64,000 bases of DNA from Streptomyces showdoensis (GCF_039535475.1 NZ_BAAAXG010000029.1:1-64000), one strand, 5' to 3'; shown: positions 25,538 to 33,879, counted from the stretch's first letter. Made by a program: numbers and translations. Notes: generated by a model from the letters alone, not told the origin.

Positions 25538-26523
25538 CCGAGAAGCAGTGGGCGCCGTCCATACCGGACGGGCCGGACAGCACCACGGAACCCGCCGCCG
25601 AGCGGATCCACCGCAAGGACGACCCGCCGTACACCCTGACCGCGGGGATCGGCGAGGCCGCCTTGCGGCACCGGGTGTTCGATCCCGCGCTCAAGCACTT
25701 CGACGAGGCCTTCCGGCCCAGCGACGGGGTCGTCGAGGACCCGGAGCTGCGCGCCCGCTGGCAGGCGGCCCGGCGCGCGGCACTGGACCTCGTCCTCGCC
25801 GCCGTCGCCGGGTCCCCGTGGGCGGGCTCCCTCGTGCTGCGCGGCAGCATGCTGATGGGGGCCTGGTTCGGCGACGCCGCCCGCGCCCCGAAGGACATCG
25901 ACTTCGTCGTCGTCCCGGAGACCTGGCGCATCGAGGAGCCCCGGACCCGCACGATGCTCGACGGCATCGCCGCGTCTGCCGAGCGCCTCGCCGAGGAGCG
26001 CGGCACGGGCCTGTCGGTCTCGGCGGCGGGAGCCGTGTCCGAGTACATCTGGACGTACGAGCGGGTGCCCGGTAACCGCCTGGTCCTGCCGTGGACGGCC
26101 CCCGGGCTCCCCGGCGGCCAGGTCCAGCTCGACTTCGTCTTCAACGAGCGCCTCCCGACGCCGCCCCGCCCTGCCGAGGTCGCGGGTGTCCGTCTGCAGG
26201 CCGCGGACCGCGAGCTGTCCTTGGCCTGGAAGCTGATGTGGCTGAGCTGCGACATGTACCCGCAGGCCAAGGACCTGTACGACGCGGTCCTCCTCGCGGA
26301 GAGCTGCACCCTGCCCCTCGCCCTCCTGGAGACCGTGCTGCGCGAGGCGGACGAGTGGCCCGGCCATCCGGACGAGCCGCTGAACCCCGCCATGTTCGAG
26401 AACGCCGTCCGCGAGCTCGACTGGACGGGCTTCGACGACTCCCACCCGCACACCGATGCCGCCCGGCACGACCTCGGCACCCGTCTGCTGGCCGCCTTGG
26501 CTCCGGTGCTGGGGACGGCCTAG
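25534..26523 (+). CDS. AbiEii/AbiGii-type nucleotidyltransferase
   Basis: The 329-residue protein has the polymerase-beta nucleotidyltransferase signature LRGSMLMGAW...KDIDFVV: G104-S105, D121 and D123, with the third carboxylate D200 in QVQLDFVF. The later helix SLAWKLMWLSCDMYPQAKDL then YD matches the K...KDxYD motif of AbiEii-like toxins, which transfer nucleotides to RNA acceptors. All catalytic residues look intact. It starts inside the stop of the upstream gene. Typical AbiE pairs have a winged-helix antitoxin; here the partner is different. Toxin, phage-defence or housekeeping RNA modification are all possible. Confidence 0.85.
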   Translation: MTEKQWAPSIPDGPDSTTEPAAERIHRKDDPPYTLTAGIGEAALRHRVFDPALKHFDEAFRPSDGVVEDPELRARWQAARRAALDLVLAAVAGSPWAGSLVLRGSMLMGAWFGDAARAPKDIDFVVVPETWRIEEPRTRTMLDGIAASAERLAEERGTGLSVSAAGAVSEYIWTYERVPGNRLVLPWTAPGLPGGQVQLDFVFNERLPTPPRPAEVAGVRLQAADRELSLAWKLMWLSCDMYPQAKDLYDAVLLAESCTLPLALLETVLREADEWPGHPDEPLNPAMFENAVRELDWTGFDDSHPHTDAARHDLGTRLLAALAPVLGTA

Positions 26524-27256
26524 GTGTATTGACCACGAGCGTTGTTGACAGCCTTATTCGTACTGCACGCTCGCACTCGAGCATGGTCAGCCGGGGGGCG
26601 ACCGTGAGTGGTGGATCAGATCCATGTCCGTGGGGCGGCCCGCTGTAGTCGCCACAGGACACCCGACTGCGCCTGCAGCCCCGCGAATGGTCAGGTAGGT
26701 GAAGAGCGCCCCCGGGCCGGGGGCCAGCACACTCGCATAGAGGTTGGATGCGCCGGCGGTCGCCGCCACCGCATCGCTGTGGGAGGGATCCCCCGTCACC
26801 ACGACGGTCGAACCCGGCCGTCCTGCGTTGACCTTCGCAGACTGGGCCGCGGAACACGCGGCGGAGTTCGTCCGGCAGGACGACCACCGATCGAGGCTTC
26901 CGTCACGGAGGGCTGGAACCGCACCGGCATACGTGAAGCGAACGTCGTGCCCACCGTCACACCGGGCGGGGTCCTGCTGTCCGCCACCTCGTTCTGCGCG
27001 GGTTGCGGCTGCTGCCACTTCGACTGGAACGAGACCCGCATCGACGGCCCCGACCGGCCCCCGCACGCCAGGTTCCACAACGCCCGTGGCGCACCCGACT
27101 GTCGGCGACGCCGTAACCCCGCACCGCGCTCTCGATCACGCACGTCCTCGCTCCGCTAACAGCCGTCGCACTGAACCATCGACGGCACATGGCGAGAGCG
27201 CCCGCATGCAGGTGCGCCGGCACGGCCATGCACGCGGCGATCCGGCCGGAGGACGC
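26524..27256 (+). other. 730-bp disordered region with coding remnants
   Basis: No complete gene is convincing on either strand. Frames are short and codon bias is unclear. Apart from the 26744-26882 remnant, a +strand stretch near 26938-27040 reads VPTVTPGGVLLSATSFCAGC then GCCHFDW, cysteine-rich and unrecognised. The region looks like decayed or shuffled coding DNA between the nucleotidyltransferase and MarR units. Confidence 0.45.
26744..26882 (+). pseudogene. Possible C-terminal remnant of an NmrA/SDR-like NAD(P)-binding protein
   Basis: The reading LWEGSPVTTTVEPGRPALTF then ADWAAEHAAEFVRQ closely resembles the last 30 residues of NmrA-type proteins, which commonly end ...TGRPARTFREWAAEHAAAF. 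No Rossmann motif GxxGxxG exists upstream in any frame, so only the tail is left. The frame is not closed by a stop where the family would end. The call depends on recall of a short pattern. Confidence 0.4.
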
Positions 27257-27742
27257 TCAGCCTTGCGTTTCGTCGGGTGCGGCACGGTCCCGCGCCGACC
27301 AGGCACGCGCATCCTGTCCGTAGCGGTGGAGGAATCGTGCGAACTGCAGGCGGTCCTCGCTCTGCCAGTGCGCGGTGATCTCTTCGAAGGCGTGGCGCTG
27401 CGCTTGAGCGTAACTCCGGCGTGCCGACTCTCCTTCGTCGGTGAGTTCGAGCAGGGTGCTGCGCCCGTCCCGCTGGGAGGCGATGCGCCGCACCAGGCCG
27501 TCCGATATGCACGCGGCGATGGCGCGGCTCGCGACGGGCTGGGCAACTCCCATCTCCTCGGCCACGCCGCCCACTGTGACCCGGCCGGCCGCTTCCCCGA
27601 TCACATTGAGAACGATGTTGCGGGTCAGGTCCCCGCGCCCGCCGCCCACCCGCCGGCGCAAGCGGGACAACGCCGGCCCGACGTTGTCGAGCAGTTCTTC
27701 GTCGTCGACGGGCACGGGCTGGTTCTGACTGGTCACCCTCAC
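27257..27742 (-). CDS. MarR-family transcriptional regulator
   Basis: The 161-residue protein has the MarR winged helix: ITRNIVLNVIGE-like alpha2, GRVTVGGVAEEMGVAQPVAS then RAIAACISDGLVRR, and wing IASQRDGRSTLLELTDEGES. A C-terminal dimerisation helix follows (AHWQSEDRLQFARFLHRYG). The start is GTG 27742; GTG 27736 is nearly as good and no ribosome site decides. It is divergent from the amidohydrolase operon and separated from it by an exact palindrome (27764-27780), so it most likely represses that operon and itself, with relief by the substrate or a related compound. Confidence 0.85.
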   Translation of the reverse strand: MRVTSQNQPVPVDDEELLDNVGPALSRLRRRVGGGRGDLTRNIVLNVIGEAAGRVTVGGVAEEMGVAQPVASRAIAACISDGLVRRIASQRDGRSTLLELTDEGESARRSYAQAQRHAFEEITAHWQSEDRLQFARFLHRYGQDARAWSARDRAAPDETQG

Positions 27743-27763
27743 AATCTACGACACACCAGATCG

Positions 27764-27780
27764 ACATGCGCAGCGCATGT
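27764..27780. promoter_or_regulatory. Perfect palindrome, probable MarR operator
   Basis: ACATGCGC (27764-27771), a central A, and GCGCATGT (27773-27780) form an exact 8+8 palindrome. It sits 22 bp upstream of the MarR start and 54 bp upstream of the amidohydrolase ATG, which suits control of both promoters. Confidence 0.65.
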
Positions 27781-27833
27781 ATATGACTTAAGGTATGGAT
27801 TGTTGGATTGGTTCACCGAAGCGAGGCGCGATC

Positions 27834-29081
27834 ATGAGCACCACCGCCATCACCGGCGCAAAGGTCTTCGACGGAGAGAAGCCCCTCGGCGTCAGTACCG
27901 TCGTGATCGAAGGAAGCCGGATCGTCCAGGTCGGCGGCGACGCCCCGGCCGGGGCCCGGATCGTCGACGGAACCGGAGCGACGCTGCTGCCGGGCCTGAT
28001 CGACGCACACGTCCATACCGACCGCGACGGTCTCGCGCTGGCACTGAAGTTCGGCGTCACTACGGAGCTGGAGATGCAGGGCGCGAACACCCGCGACCGC
28101 CGCGGCGCGATCAACCAGGACGACTCGGTCGCCGACGTCCGCTCCTCCGGCTTCGCGCTCACCCCGCCCGGCGGGCACCCCAGCGAGCTCTTCCCCCCGG
28201 ACTTCCACCCGGGCAGACCGACCGGCGGCGGCGAGGGGGGAGGCGGGGGCGGCGGGCACCGGGGCGAGCCGCCCTACCACCCCGACGCCACCAGCCCCGA
28301 GGCCGCAGCGGCATCCATCCCGCAGCTGCTCGCGCACGGCTCGGACTACATCAAGTTCATGATCGATGACGGCAGCGTCGAGGGGCACCCGGGCCTGCCG
28401 ATGCTCGACCAGGCCACCTTGAACGCCGGTGTCGCGGCAGCGAAGAAGCACGGCGTGCTGACCGTCGCCCACGCACTGACCATCGACGCCACCCGCATGG
28501 CCCTCGAGGCTGGCATCGACGGCCTGGTCCACCTGTTCGTCGAACCGCCCACCGACGAGATCATCACCATGATCAAGGACGCCGGGGTGTTCATCGTGCC
28601 CTGCACCGTGCTGAACGCCTCCATGATGGGCATCACCGGCGACCGGCTCGCCGACGACCCGCGCGTGGCCTCCCGCCTGGACACCGCCTGGGACACCACG
28701 CTGCGCTCCTGCTTCGGCCACTACCCCCAGGGCAAGCTCCAGGACGTCCTGGACAGCGTCAAGGCCCTCGCCGACGCCGGGGTCGACCTGCTGGTGGGCA
28801 CCGACGTCTCCCAGCCCATGCCGTTCCTCGGCGGCCTCGCCCACGGCGCCAGCGTCCACCACGAACTCCAGCACCTCGTGGCAGCCGGCCTGACCCCCGC
28901 AGCCGCACTGCGCGCCGCCACCGCCACCACCGCCCGCCGCTTCCACCTCTCCGACCGCGGCCGCATCGCCGAGGGCCTGCGCGCCGACCTGCTCCTGGTA
29001 GACGGCGACCCCACCACCACCATCACCGACACCCTCAACACTCGCGCCATCTGGCGTCGCGGCACCCACCTGGCCGCCTGA
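27834..29081 (+). CDS. Metal-dependent amidohydrolase (imidazolonepropionase/prolidase-like)
   Basis: The 415-residue protein has the N-terminal beta-domain (GAKVFDGEKPLGVSTVVIEG), the metal motif HVH in LIDAHVHTD, a carboxylated-lysine candidate in DYIKFMIDDG, His in TVAHALT, and Asp in LLVGTDVSQP. This is the subtype-I amidohydrolase layout. Between about residues 125 and 145 lies a glycine-rich insert (PTGGGEGGGGGGGHRG) in a loop where relatives have a short ordinary segment. ATG 27834 has GAGG about 9 bases upstream; ATG 27795 would add 13 residues. The substrate is a cyclic or linear amide/ester that cannot be named. It is probably the first gene of a MarR-controlled pair. Confidence 0.85.
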   Translation: MSTTAITGAKVFDGEKPLGVSTVVIEGSRIVQVGGDAPAGARIVDGTGATLLPGLIDAHVHTDRDGLALALKFGVTTELEMQGANTRDRRGAINQDDSVADVRSSGFALTPPGGHPSELFPPDFHPGRPTGGGEGGGGGGGHRGEPPYHPDATSPEAAAASIPQLLAHGSDYIKFMIDDGSVEGHPGLPMLDQATLNAGVAAAKKHGVLTVAHALTIDATRMALEAGIDGLVHLFVEPPTDEIITMIKDAGVFIVPCTVLNASMMGITGDRLADDPRVASRLDTAWDTTLRSCFGHYPQGKLQDVLDSVKALADAGVDLLVGTDVSQPMPFLGGLAHGASVHHELQHLVAAGLTPAAALRAATATTARRFHLSDRGRIAEGLRADLLLVDGDPTTTITDTLNTRAIWRRGTHLAA

Positions 29082-29089
29082 ACTCCGCT

Positions 29090-29133
29090 GAAGGTGCAGG
29101 GCCGGGCCCCAACGGTCCCGGCCCTGCACCTTC
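29090..29133 (+). terminator. 17-bp perfect hairpin between two amidohydrolase genes
   Basis: Arms 29090-29106 and 29117-29133 are exact complements around a 10-nt loop, starting 8 bp after the first stop. It can terminate or, if read through, lower expression of the second gene, whose start is 43 bp further on. Confidence 0.7.
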
Positions 29134-29175
29134 TCCGGCCTCTTCCCCACTCTCACTCAGCGAGGTGACTGCACC

Positions 29176-30111
29176 ATGCCCGCACACCGCATCGATGTCC
29201 ACGCCCACTACTTCGGCGGCGCCGTCGCCGCCCAGGCCGCCAAACAGCCCTCACCCGGCAACCGCGCCCCGTGGAGCGCCGAAGCCACGCTGGAAGCCAT
29301 GGAGCGTACTGAAACCGCCGTCCAGATCCTGTCGGTTCCCTTCACCCCTCAGGGCGGCAGCGAGGCGAAGGGCTTGGCTCGCCGCATCAACGAGGACCTG
29401 GCCCATCTGATCGGCCGGCATCCCCAGCGGTTCGGTGCCCTGGCCTGCCTTCCGGGCGACGACCCGGATGCCATGCTCGATGAACTCGCGTACGCGCTGG
29501 ACGTCCTGCGCTTGGACGGCGTCGCCCTGACCTCCAACGTCGCGGGCCGCTACCTCGGCAACCCCTGGTGGCAGCCCCTCCTGGCCGAACTGGACCGCCG
29601 CGCCGTCCCGGTCCTGGTGCACCCGACGAGCTGCCCCCACGCCACCGAGCTTGCGCTGGGCCGCCACCCATCGGTGATCGAGTACCCCTTCGACACGGCC
29701 CGCACCATCACCGACGCCCTGTTCGCCGGCGTCTTCCACCGCCACCCCGACCTGAACTTGATCCTGCCCCACCTGGGCGGCCCGCTTCCCGCCTTGGCCT
29801 GGCGCATCGCCGAATGCGCCGCCATGCCCGGCGCCCACGACCCCGCCACCGTCACTCCCGAGCACGTCACCGATGTCCTGGCCACCCTCTACTACGACAC
29901 CGCCATGGGCGGCAGCCCCCACGCACTCCTTCCCGCCCTCCAGGTCACCAGCACCGACCACCTACTGTTCGGCACCGACGCAGGCGCCGCCCCGGCCACC
30001 ACCATCGACCGCGCCATCACCGCATTGACCACCACCCTGCAGGGCAACGGCCTTAACGCCATCGAACATGCCAACGCCCTTCGCCTCTTCCCCCGCCTTG
30101 CCGCCCGCTGA
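29176..30111 (+). CDS. Amidohydrolase_2 (ACMSD-like) family decarboxylase/hydrolase
   Basis: The 311-residue protein starts RIDVHAHYF, giving the HxH zinc pair. It continues with PVLVHPTSCPHAT (metal His), LNLILPHLGGPLPALAWRI (conserved His) and LLFGTDAGAAP (Asp). This set is that of amidohydrolase family 2, which includes aminocarboxymuconate-semialdehyde decarboxylase and related non-hydrolytic lyases acting on aromatic-derived acids. ATG 29176 has GAGGTG 9 bases upstream. It follows another amidohydrolase and a MarR gene, which suggests breakdown of an aromatic or cyclic amide compound. A missing ring-opening oxygenase means the pathway is not complete here. Confidence 0.85.
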   Translation: MPAHRIDVHAHYFGGAVAAQAAKQPSPGNRAPWSAEATLEAMERTETAVQILSVPFTPQGGSEAKGLARRINEDLAHLIGRHPQRFGALACLPGDDPDAMLDELAYALDVLRLDGVALTSNVAGRYLGNPWWQPLLAELDRRAVPVLVHPTSCPHATELALGRHPSVIEYPFDTARTITDALFAGVFHRHPDLNLILPHLGGPLPALAWRIAECAAMPGAHDPATVTPEHVTDVLATLYYDTAMGGSPHALLPALQVTSTDHLLFGTDAGAAPATTIDRAITALTTTLQGNGLNAIEHANALRLFPRLAAR

Positions 30112-30293
30112 CAGCAACCGGTTCGACGCACTACAACGACAGGGGAGCTCGTGCCCCACCCCAATGCCCGGTCACTCCTGATGTGGGCGTGACATTTGAC
30201 GACAGAACCTAGCGGTCATCTCATTCGGCCGGGTCGGTGGGCTGTGGGCCGTGGTGGGGACCGAAGCCTCCACCGGCCACGGTTCTCAACGGC
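30112..30293. other. Convergent intergenic region
   Basis: It lies between the amidohydrolase (+) and DUF5959 (-) stops. No gene is seen. Only weak stem-loop potential near 30235-30280 (GGGCCGTGGTGGGG against CCACCGGCCAC) was noticed. Confidence 0.35.
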
Positions 30294-30863
30294 TCAGCGT
30301 CGCCACTCGTAGGCACCGGGCGAGGTCTCCGCAGCCTCCTGAGGCCAGGCGGCACGGACACGGTGCAGCCGTTCGACGTGCTCATCGGCCCATCCGCCGG
30401 CCAGGCGCACGGGGACACGGACGGATGTCCCCGATGCGGCCAGGTCCTCCACCACGCACACGGCAGCCCCCTGCCGACCGGACGGCTCGAACCGGATCTC
30501 GGGGTTGCGCCCGTCATCCATCCAGACGGCATCACGCCCGGCTGCGAGCTCTCCCAGGACCCGTGACCAGCTGTCCAAGTCCTCCGGAGCCAGACACACA
30601 TCGAGACGTCCGTGGGCGAACCCGCTCGTGACGACGAGCTCCGCATCGAGGTGGTCGTGCAAGGTCAACACCCCGGGCATCGTCCGGCCCAGAACACGAA
30701 CCTCAAGACTGCTCTCCCCATCGGCCAGACGGATGAGATCCACAGTGCCGCCCCCGGCCACGCCCGCTCCCCGCTCTCGCGTCGACTCTCGCCATCCTGC
30801 ACGCGCATCAGCACTCGGCCGCGCAGGGGCATCGCGTGAGGAGTTCTTGGCCATCCTTCTCAT
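30294..30863 (-). CDS. DUF5959 family protein
   Basis: The core TVDLIRLADGESSLEVRVLG, the middle LDAELVVTSGFAHGRLDVCL then APEDLDSW, LAAGRDAVWMDDGRNPEIRF, and the end AAWPQEAAETSPGAYEWRR match DUF5959, a family common in Streptomyces with unknown role. ATG 30863 overlaps the stop of the upstream gene (ATGA), implying coupled translation, so I use it as start. It adds a basic 39-residue head. A GTG at 30743 with GGGGG upstream gives the minimal domain and is a serious alternative. DUF5959 genes often sit beside small acidic proteins like its partner here. Confidence 0.75.
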   Translation of the reverse strand: MRRMAKNSSRDAPARPSADARAGWRESTRERGAGVAGGGTVDLIRLADGESSLEVRVLGRTMPGVLTLHDHLDAELVVTSGFAHGRLDVCLAPEDLDSWSRVLGELAAGRDAVWMDDGRNPEIRFEPSGRQGAAVCVVEDLAASGTSVRVPVRLAGGWADEHVERLHRVRAAWPQEAAETSPGAYEWRR

Positions 30864-31216
30864 GGCATGAGCCGGTTCTGCTGTACGTCGAAGCAGATCA
30901 GACCCATGGACTCCGCGACGGCCGCAGCGTAGGCGGACGCCTCCTCGGCCATGCTCCACCGCATGGGGAAGTAGATCAGCGGACCGCTGGCCTCGCGGAT
31001 CAGCGGACCGGTCGACCAGGGCGAGGTGTCCTCCTCGTCCTCGGTGAGGTCGCACCACCGTTCAAGCAGCGCGGCCACATATGCCGCGATGCGCTCGGAC
31101 GGAGGTTCTTCCGCCTCGCTGTCGATGTAGCGGTCGTACAGGTCGTCGAAGACCCGGCTGGCGGTCTTGTCATCCGCTGGCCTATCGCCTTCCCAGACAG
31201 CAAGGTCGTAGCTCAT
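30860..31216 (-). CDS. Small acidic conserved Streptomyces protein
   Basis: This 118-residue acidic protein reads MSYDLAVWEGDRPADDKTAS at its start and GPLIREASGPLIYFPMRWSM later. I recognise this frame (SYDLAVWEG ... GPL..EASGPL.YFPM) from a large family of uncharacterised Streptomyces proteins, sometimes found near polymorphic-toxin or contact systems. An immunity-like role is only a guess. It is coupled by ATGA overlap to the DUF5959 gene downstream. No toxin gene lies next to it. Confidence 0.65.
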   Translation of the reverse strand: MSYDLAVWEGDRPADDKTASRVFDDLYDRYIDSEAEEPPSERIAAYVAALLERWCDLTEDEEDTSPWSTGPLIREASGPLIYFPMRWSMAEEASAYAAAVAESMGLICFDVQQNRLMP

Positions 31217-31292
31217 GCCTGGACGCTCTCATGCCGCTCTGACAGCCATGAGAAACGACGTCTTGGGGCGTGGAAGCTGCTGCAGGCACACG

Positions 31293-31463
31293 TCAGCACG
31301 TGAGGCGCCGGCAGCCGGCGCACGGACCGGCCCACCATCCGCCCGCCACCCCACCGACAGCGGTGACCAGGGCGACCAGCCAACCGGGGATGCGCTGCAC
31401 GGTCAGGCTCATTCCACCGAGGCGGAGTTCGAACGCGGGACGAGTTTCCGGATTCGGGATCAT
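31293..31463 (-). CDS. Tiny single-pass membrane protein
   Basis: This 56-residue protein runs from ATG 31463 with GAGAGG just upstream. The cytoplasmic head IPNPETRPAFELRLGGMSLT is followed by one membrane helix (IPGWLVALVTAVGGVAGGWW) and a short Cys-containing tail. Small Streptomyces membrane proteins with the ELRL-G-x-x-L-T-V-Q-R-I-P pattern are common. Their role is unknown. The strong ribosome site and clean frame support a real gene despite its size. Confidence 0.6.
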   Translation of the reverse strand: MIPNPETRPAFELRLGGMSLTVQRIPGWLVALVTAVGGVAGGWWAGPCAGCRRLTC

Positions 31464-31640
31464 GGCTGCCTCTCGTGAGGTGGTGCGCTTCCACGCTTGG
31501 AAAGGTGGGTTGCCTCGATTCCAGCGGCCTTGACGGAACGGTAACAAGAACGCTCGCGCTCACGAATTCACGATCTCCGAATGCGGCAGAGGCGAAGCGG
31601 CTCCCCTCGCGCCGCCGCCCACGCATCCGCCGAGCGGCCG

Positions 31641-32669
31641 TCAGGAACCCGGCTGGGCTCGTCGGGACGAGGCCCGGATGCGGAAGCGGGAGGTGGTCAG
31701 GACCGGGCCTCGGCTCGGTTCGCCGGCGATGCGGGCCTGGAGGAGGTCGAGGAGGGCCAGCGTCGTTTCCGGGGCGTGGAGTTCGATCGACGAGATCGCG
31801 GGGCGGCTGTGCCGGGTGTGTTCGGAGTCGGAGGCCGCGGCGAGCATCGTGCGGTCGGGCACGCTGACGCCGCGCGCCGTCAGGCCCGCCAGGACACCGG
31901 CCGCCTGGCGACCGGTGTGGCACAGGATCGCGTCCGGGACGCCGTCGTCGACGATCGCGTGGGCGACGCTCTCGCCGCCCCGTTCGCCGGCGCGTTCGGC
32001 CGACGCGTAGACGCGCGGGGTGAGTCCGGAACTCTCGCACCAGCCGCGGTACATCGCCTCGCCGTCGATGTTCCAGGCGTTGGGGTCGGTGCCGCGCACC
32101 AGCGCGATCGACCGGGCGCCGTTGGCGGCGAAGTGCTCGTAGATGCGCCGGAGGCTCACGTGCTCGTCCTCGGTGGCCCAGTCGGTGAACTCGGGGCGGC
32201 TCGGGTCGCGTCCCAGCGTGACGTACGGGATCCCGCGCCGTTCGAGGAGGGCGACGACCGGGTCGTCGACGTGCGGCATCGTCACGATGTAGCCGTCGAG
32301 CGAGAGGGCGAGCGGAGGTGTCGGGCGTCTGGTCGGGTCGGGTACGAGCATCACGCTGAGGCCGCGGTCCATCGCCTGGGCCGAGACGGCGCCGATGTAG
32401 CGGGTGAACACGTCGACGCCCTGCGGCGCGTACTCGCCCAGGGAGTCCAGTGAGCGCAGCACCAGCCCGATCGCCCCGACCGACGCCCGCCGCAGGCCGC
32501 GCGCGAGGGCGTCGGCCTGGTAGTCCATCTCCTCGGCGACGGCCCGGACGCGCAGCCGCGTGGCCTCGCTCAGCGTCCCGGTGCCGTTGAGCGCCATCGA
32601 TACCGCCGCGACGGAGACCCCCGCGCGCTGGGCTACGTCGCGGATGGTGACGCCCTTCGACCTGGCCAC
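31641..32669 (-). CDS. LacI-family transcriptional regulator
   Basis: The 342-residue protein begins with the LacI HTH VTIRDVAQRAGVSVAAVSMA and hinge helix AVAEEMDYQADALARGLRR. A periplasmic-binding-like sensor follows (GAIGLVLRSLDSLGEYAPQG ... DGVPDAILCHTGRQAAGVL). It is transcribed away from the acyltransferase/transport operon. An AAACGTTT-centred site lies 50 bp from its start. Family logic makes it a local repressor responding to the imported compound or a product. The recognition helix SVAAVSMAL is near the family norm, which fits a CG-centred operator. Confidence 0.9.
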   Translation of the reverse strand: MARSKGVTIRDVAQRAGVSVAAVSMALNGTGTLSEATRLRVRAVAEEMDYQADALARGLRRASVGAIGLVLRSLDSLGEYAPQGVDVFTRYIGAVSAQAMDRGLSVMLVPDPTRRPTPPLALSLDGYIVTMPHVDDPVVALLERRGIPYVTLGRDPSRPEFTDWATEDEHVSLRRIYEHFAANGARSIALVRGTDPNAWNIDGEAMYRGWCESSGLTPRVYASAERAGERGGESVAHAIVDDGVPDAILCHTGRQAAGVLAGLTARGVSVPDRTMLAAASDSEHTRHSRPAISSIELHAPETTLALLDLLQARIAGEPSRGPVLTTSRFRIRASSRRAQPGS

Positions 32670-32716
32670 GGCGACCTCCTGGTGGAGCGGAAAGCGACAT
32701 CGGGAAGACCGTTGTA

Positions 32717-32728
32717 TTAAACGTTTTA
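32717..32728. promoter_or_regulatory. LacI-type operator in the divergent promoter
   Basis: TTAAACGTTTTA contains a perfect AAACGTTT palindrome (32719-32726) with the central CG that LacI-family proteins prefer. It lies in an AT-rich patch between the LacI gene and the operon start at 32794. Confidence 0.65.
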
Positions 32729-32793
32729 CCTACCTAGCGTGTCGCGCATCCCTCCCTGTGATGGGCCTCACAAGGCAAAGGTCTCCAAGCAAG

Positions 32794-33870
32794 ATGAAGC
32801 TGCACATACTGCGCTCGACCACCCCCGATCCACGCGAGCGCGGCCGAGAGATCGGCACGCGGTACGCGGACCGGGTGCGTGACGTCAGCGCCCGCTACCT
32901 GGCGCACTTCGAGGTGCTGGGCATCCCCGACGCCACCGTCCGCGAAGTCGCCGCCGCGAGCCGGGACGCGCTGCGCGACTGGTACCCGGAACTGGCCGAG
33001 GAGTCGGACGGGATCGCCGAGGCGGCGGGGATCGAGCCGTGGCAGGCGGCCGCGGTCGGCGCGCGGACCGAAGTGCTCGCCGCCGCGCCCGTACCGGGGA
33101 CGGGTGAGTGCACGACCGCCGTGTACGCGCCGCCCGCCGGCGGTCCGCCGGAGACGATCCAGACCTGGGACTGGCACGACTCGCTCACCCCGGACGGTCT
33201 CCTGCTGTCCCTCGTGACCTGCACGGGTCGCCGGGTGAAGCTGTTCACCGAGTTCGGCACGGCCGCGAAGATCGGGGTGAACGACGCCGGCCTCGGCCTG
33301 CACTTCAACATCCTGAGGCACCGCTCCGACAGCGCCGCCGGCGGCGTGCCCGTGCACGCGGTCGCGCGTCGCGTCCTGGAGGAGGCGACGACGGTGGCGG
33401 AGGCCCGTGACCTCGTCGCCTCCGCGAAGGTGGGCGCGTCCACGGTGCTGACCGTCGCCGCCTACCGGGACGGCCGGGCGGAGGCGGCCTCCATCGAGAT
33501 GTCGCCGTCCGGACTCGCCGTGCTGGAGCCCGGTGCCGACGGCTGGCTCCTCCACACGAACCACTTCCTCGACGCCGGCCTCGCCGACGGTGACCTCAGC
33601 GTCCCGGAGACGGTGTCGGTCGAGCGGTACGAGCACGCCCGCGCCGTACGCGGCGGCATGACCGGCCGGTCCGCGCAGGAGCGCGCGGCGGCCTTCTGCG
33701 GCGGGGACGGGGCCGCCGCGGTCGTGTGCGTCCGCGCCGATCCGTCCCAGCCGGGCCACGAGCGGTGGGGCACCTTGCTCACCGTCTCCCTCGACCTCCC
33801 CGGCTTCGCCCTCGCGTACCGGGCCGGCACCCCCGACACCGCGGCCCGCGAGGGCCTCGACCACTTCTGA
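32794..33870 (+). CDS. C45-family autoproteolytic acyltransferase/amidase
   Basis: The 358-residue protein resembles acyl-CoA:6-aminopenicillanic acid acyltransferase (peptidase family C45). C106 in GTGECTTAV is the expected self-cleavage point and nucleophile after maturation. The core motif TWDWHDSLTPDG, with the following FTEFGTAAKIGVNDAGLGLH, is typical of the Ntn-hydrolase sheet, and LHTNHFLD carries the conserved Asn. The N-terminal RERGREIGTRYADRV is the usual prodomain. The enzyme would form or cleave N-acyl amide bonds. It leads the operon: gap to the next gene 9 bp, and next to a YtcJ amidohydrolase and an oligopeptide importer, so cleavage of an imported N-acyl compound is likely. 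Confidence 0.85.
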   Translation: MKLHILRSTTPDPRERGREIGTRYADRVRDVSARYLAHFEVLGIPDATVREVAAASRDALRDWYPELAEESDGIAEAAGIEPWQAAAVGARTEVLAAAPVPGTGECTTAVYAPPAGGPPETIQTWDWHDSLTPDGLLLSLVTCTGRRVKLFTEFGTAAKIGVNDAGLGLHFNILRHRSDSAAGGVPVHAVARRVLEEATTVAEARDLVASAKVGASTVLTVAAYRDGRAEAASIEMSPSGLAVLEPGADGWLLHTNHFLDAGLADGDLSVPETVSVERYEHARAVRGGMTGRSAQERAAAFCGGDGAAAVVCVRADPSQPGHERWGTLLTVSLDLPGFALAYRAGTPDTAAREGLDHF

Positions 33871-33879
33871 GGAACCCCC

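Noticed and set aside
26587..27078. -strand frame with a natural-looking STVVVTGDPSHSD stretch
   Set aside because: The opposite strand reads an NmrA-like tail over the same bases, and the -strand frame shows no known motif or ribosome site.
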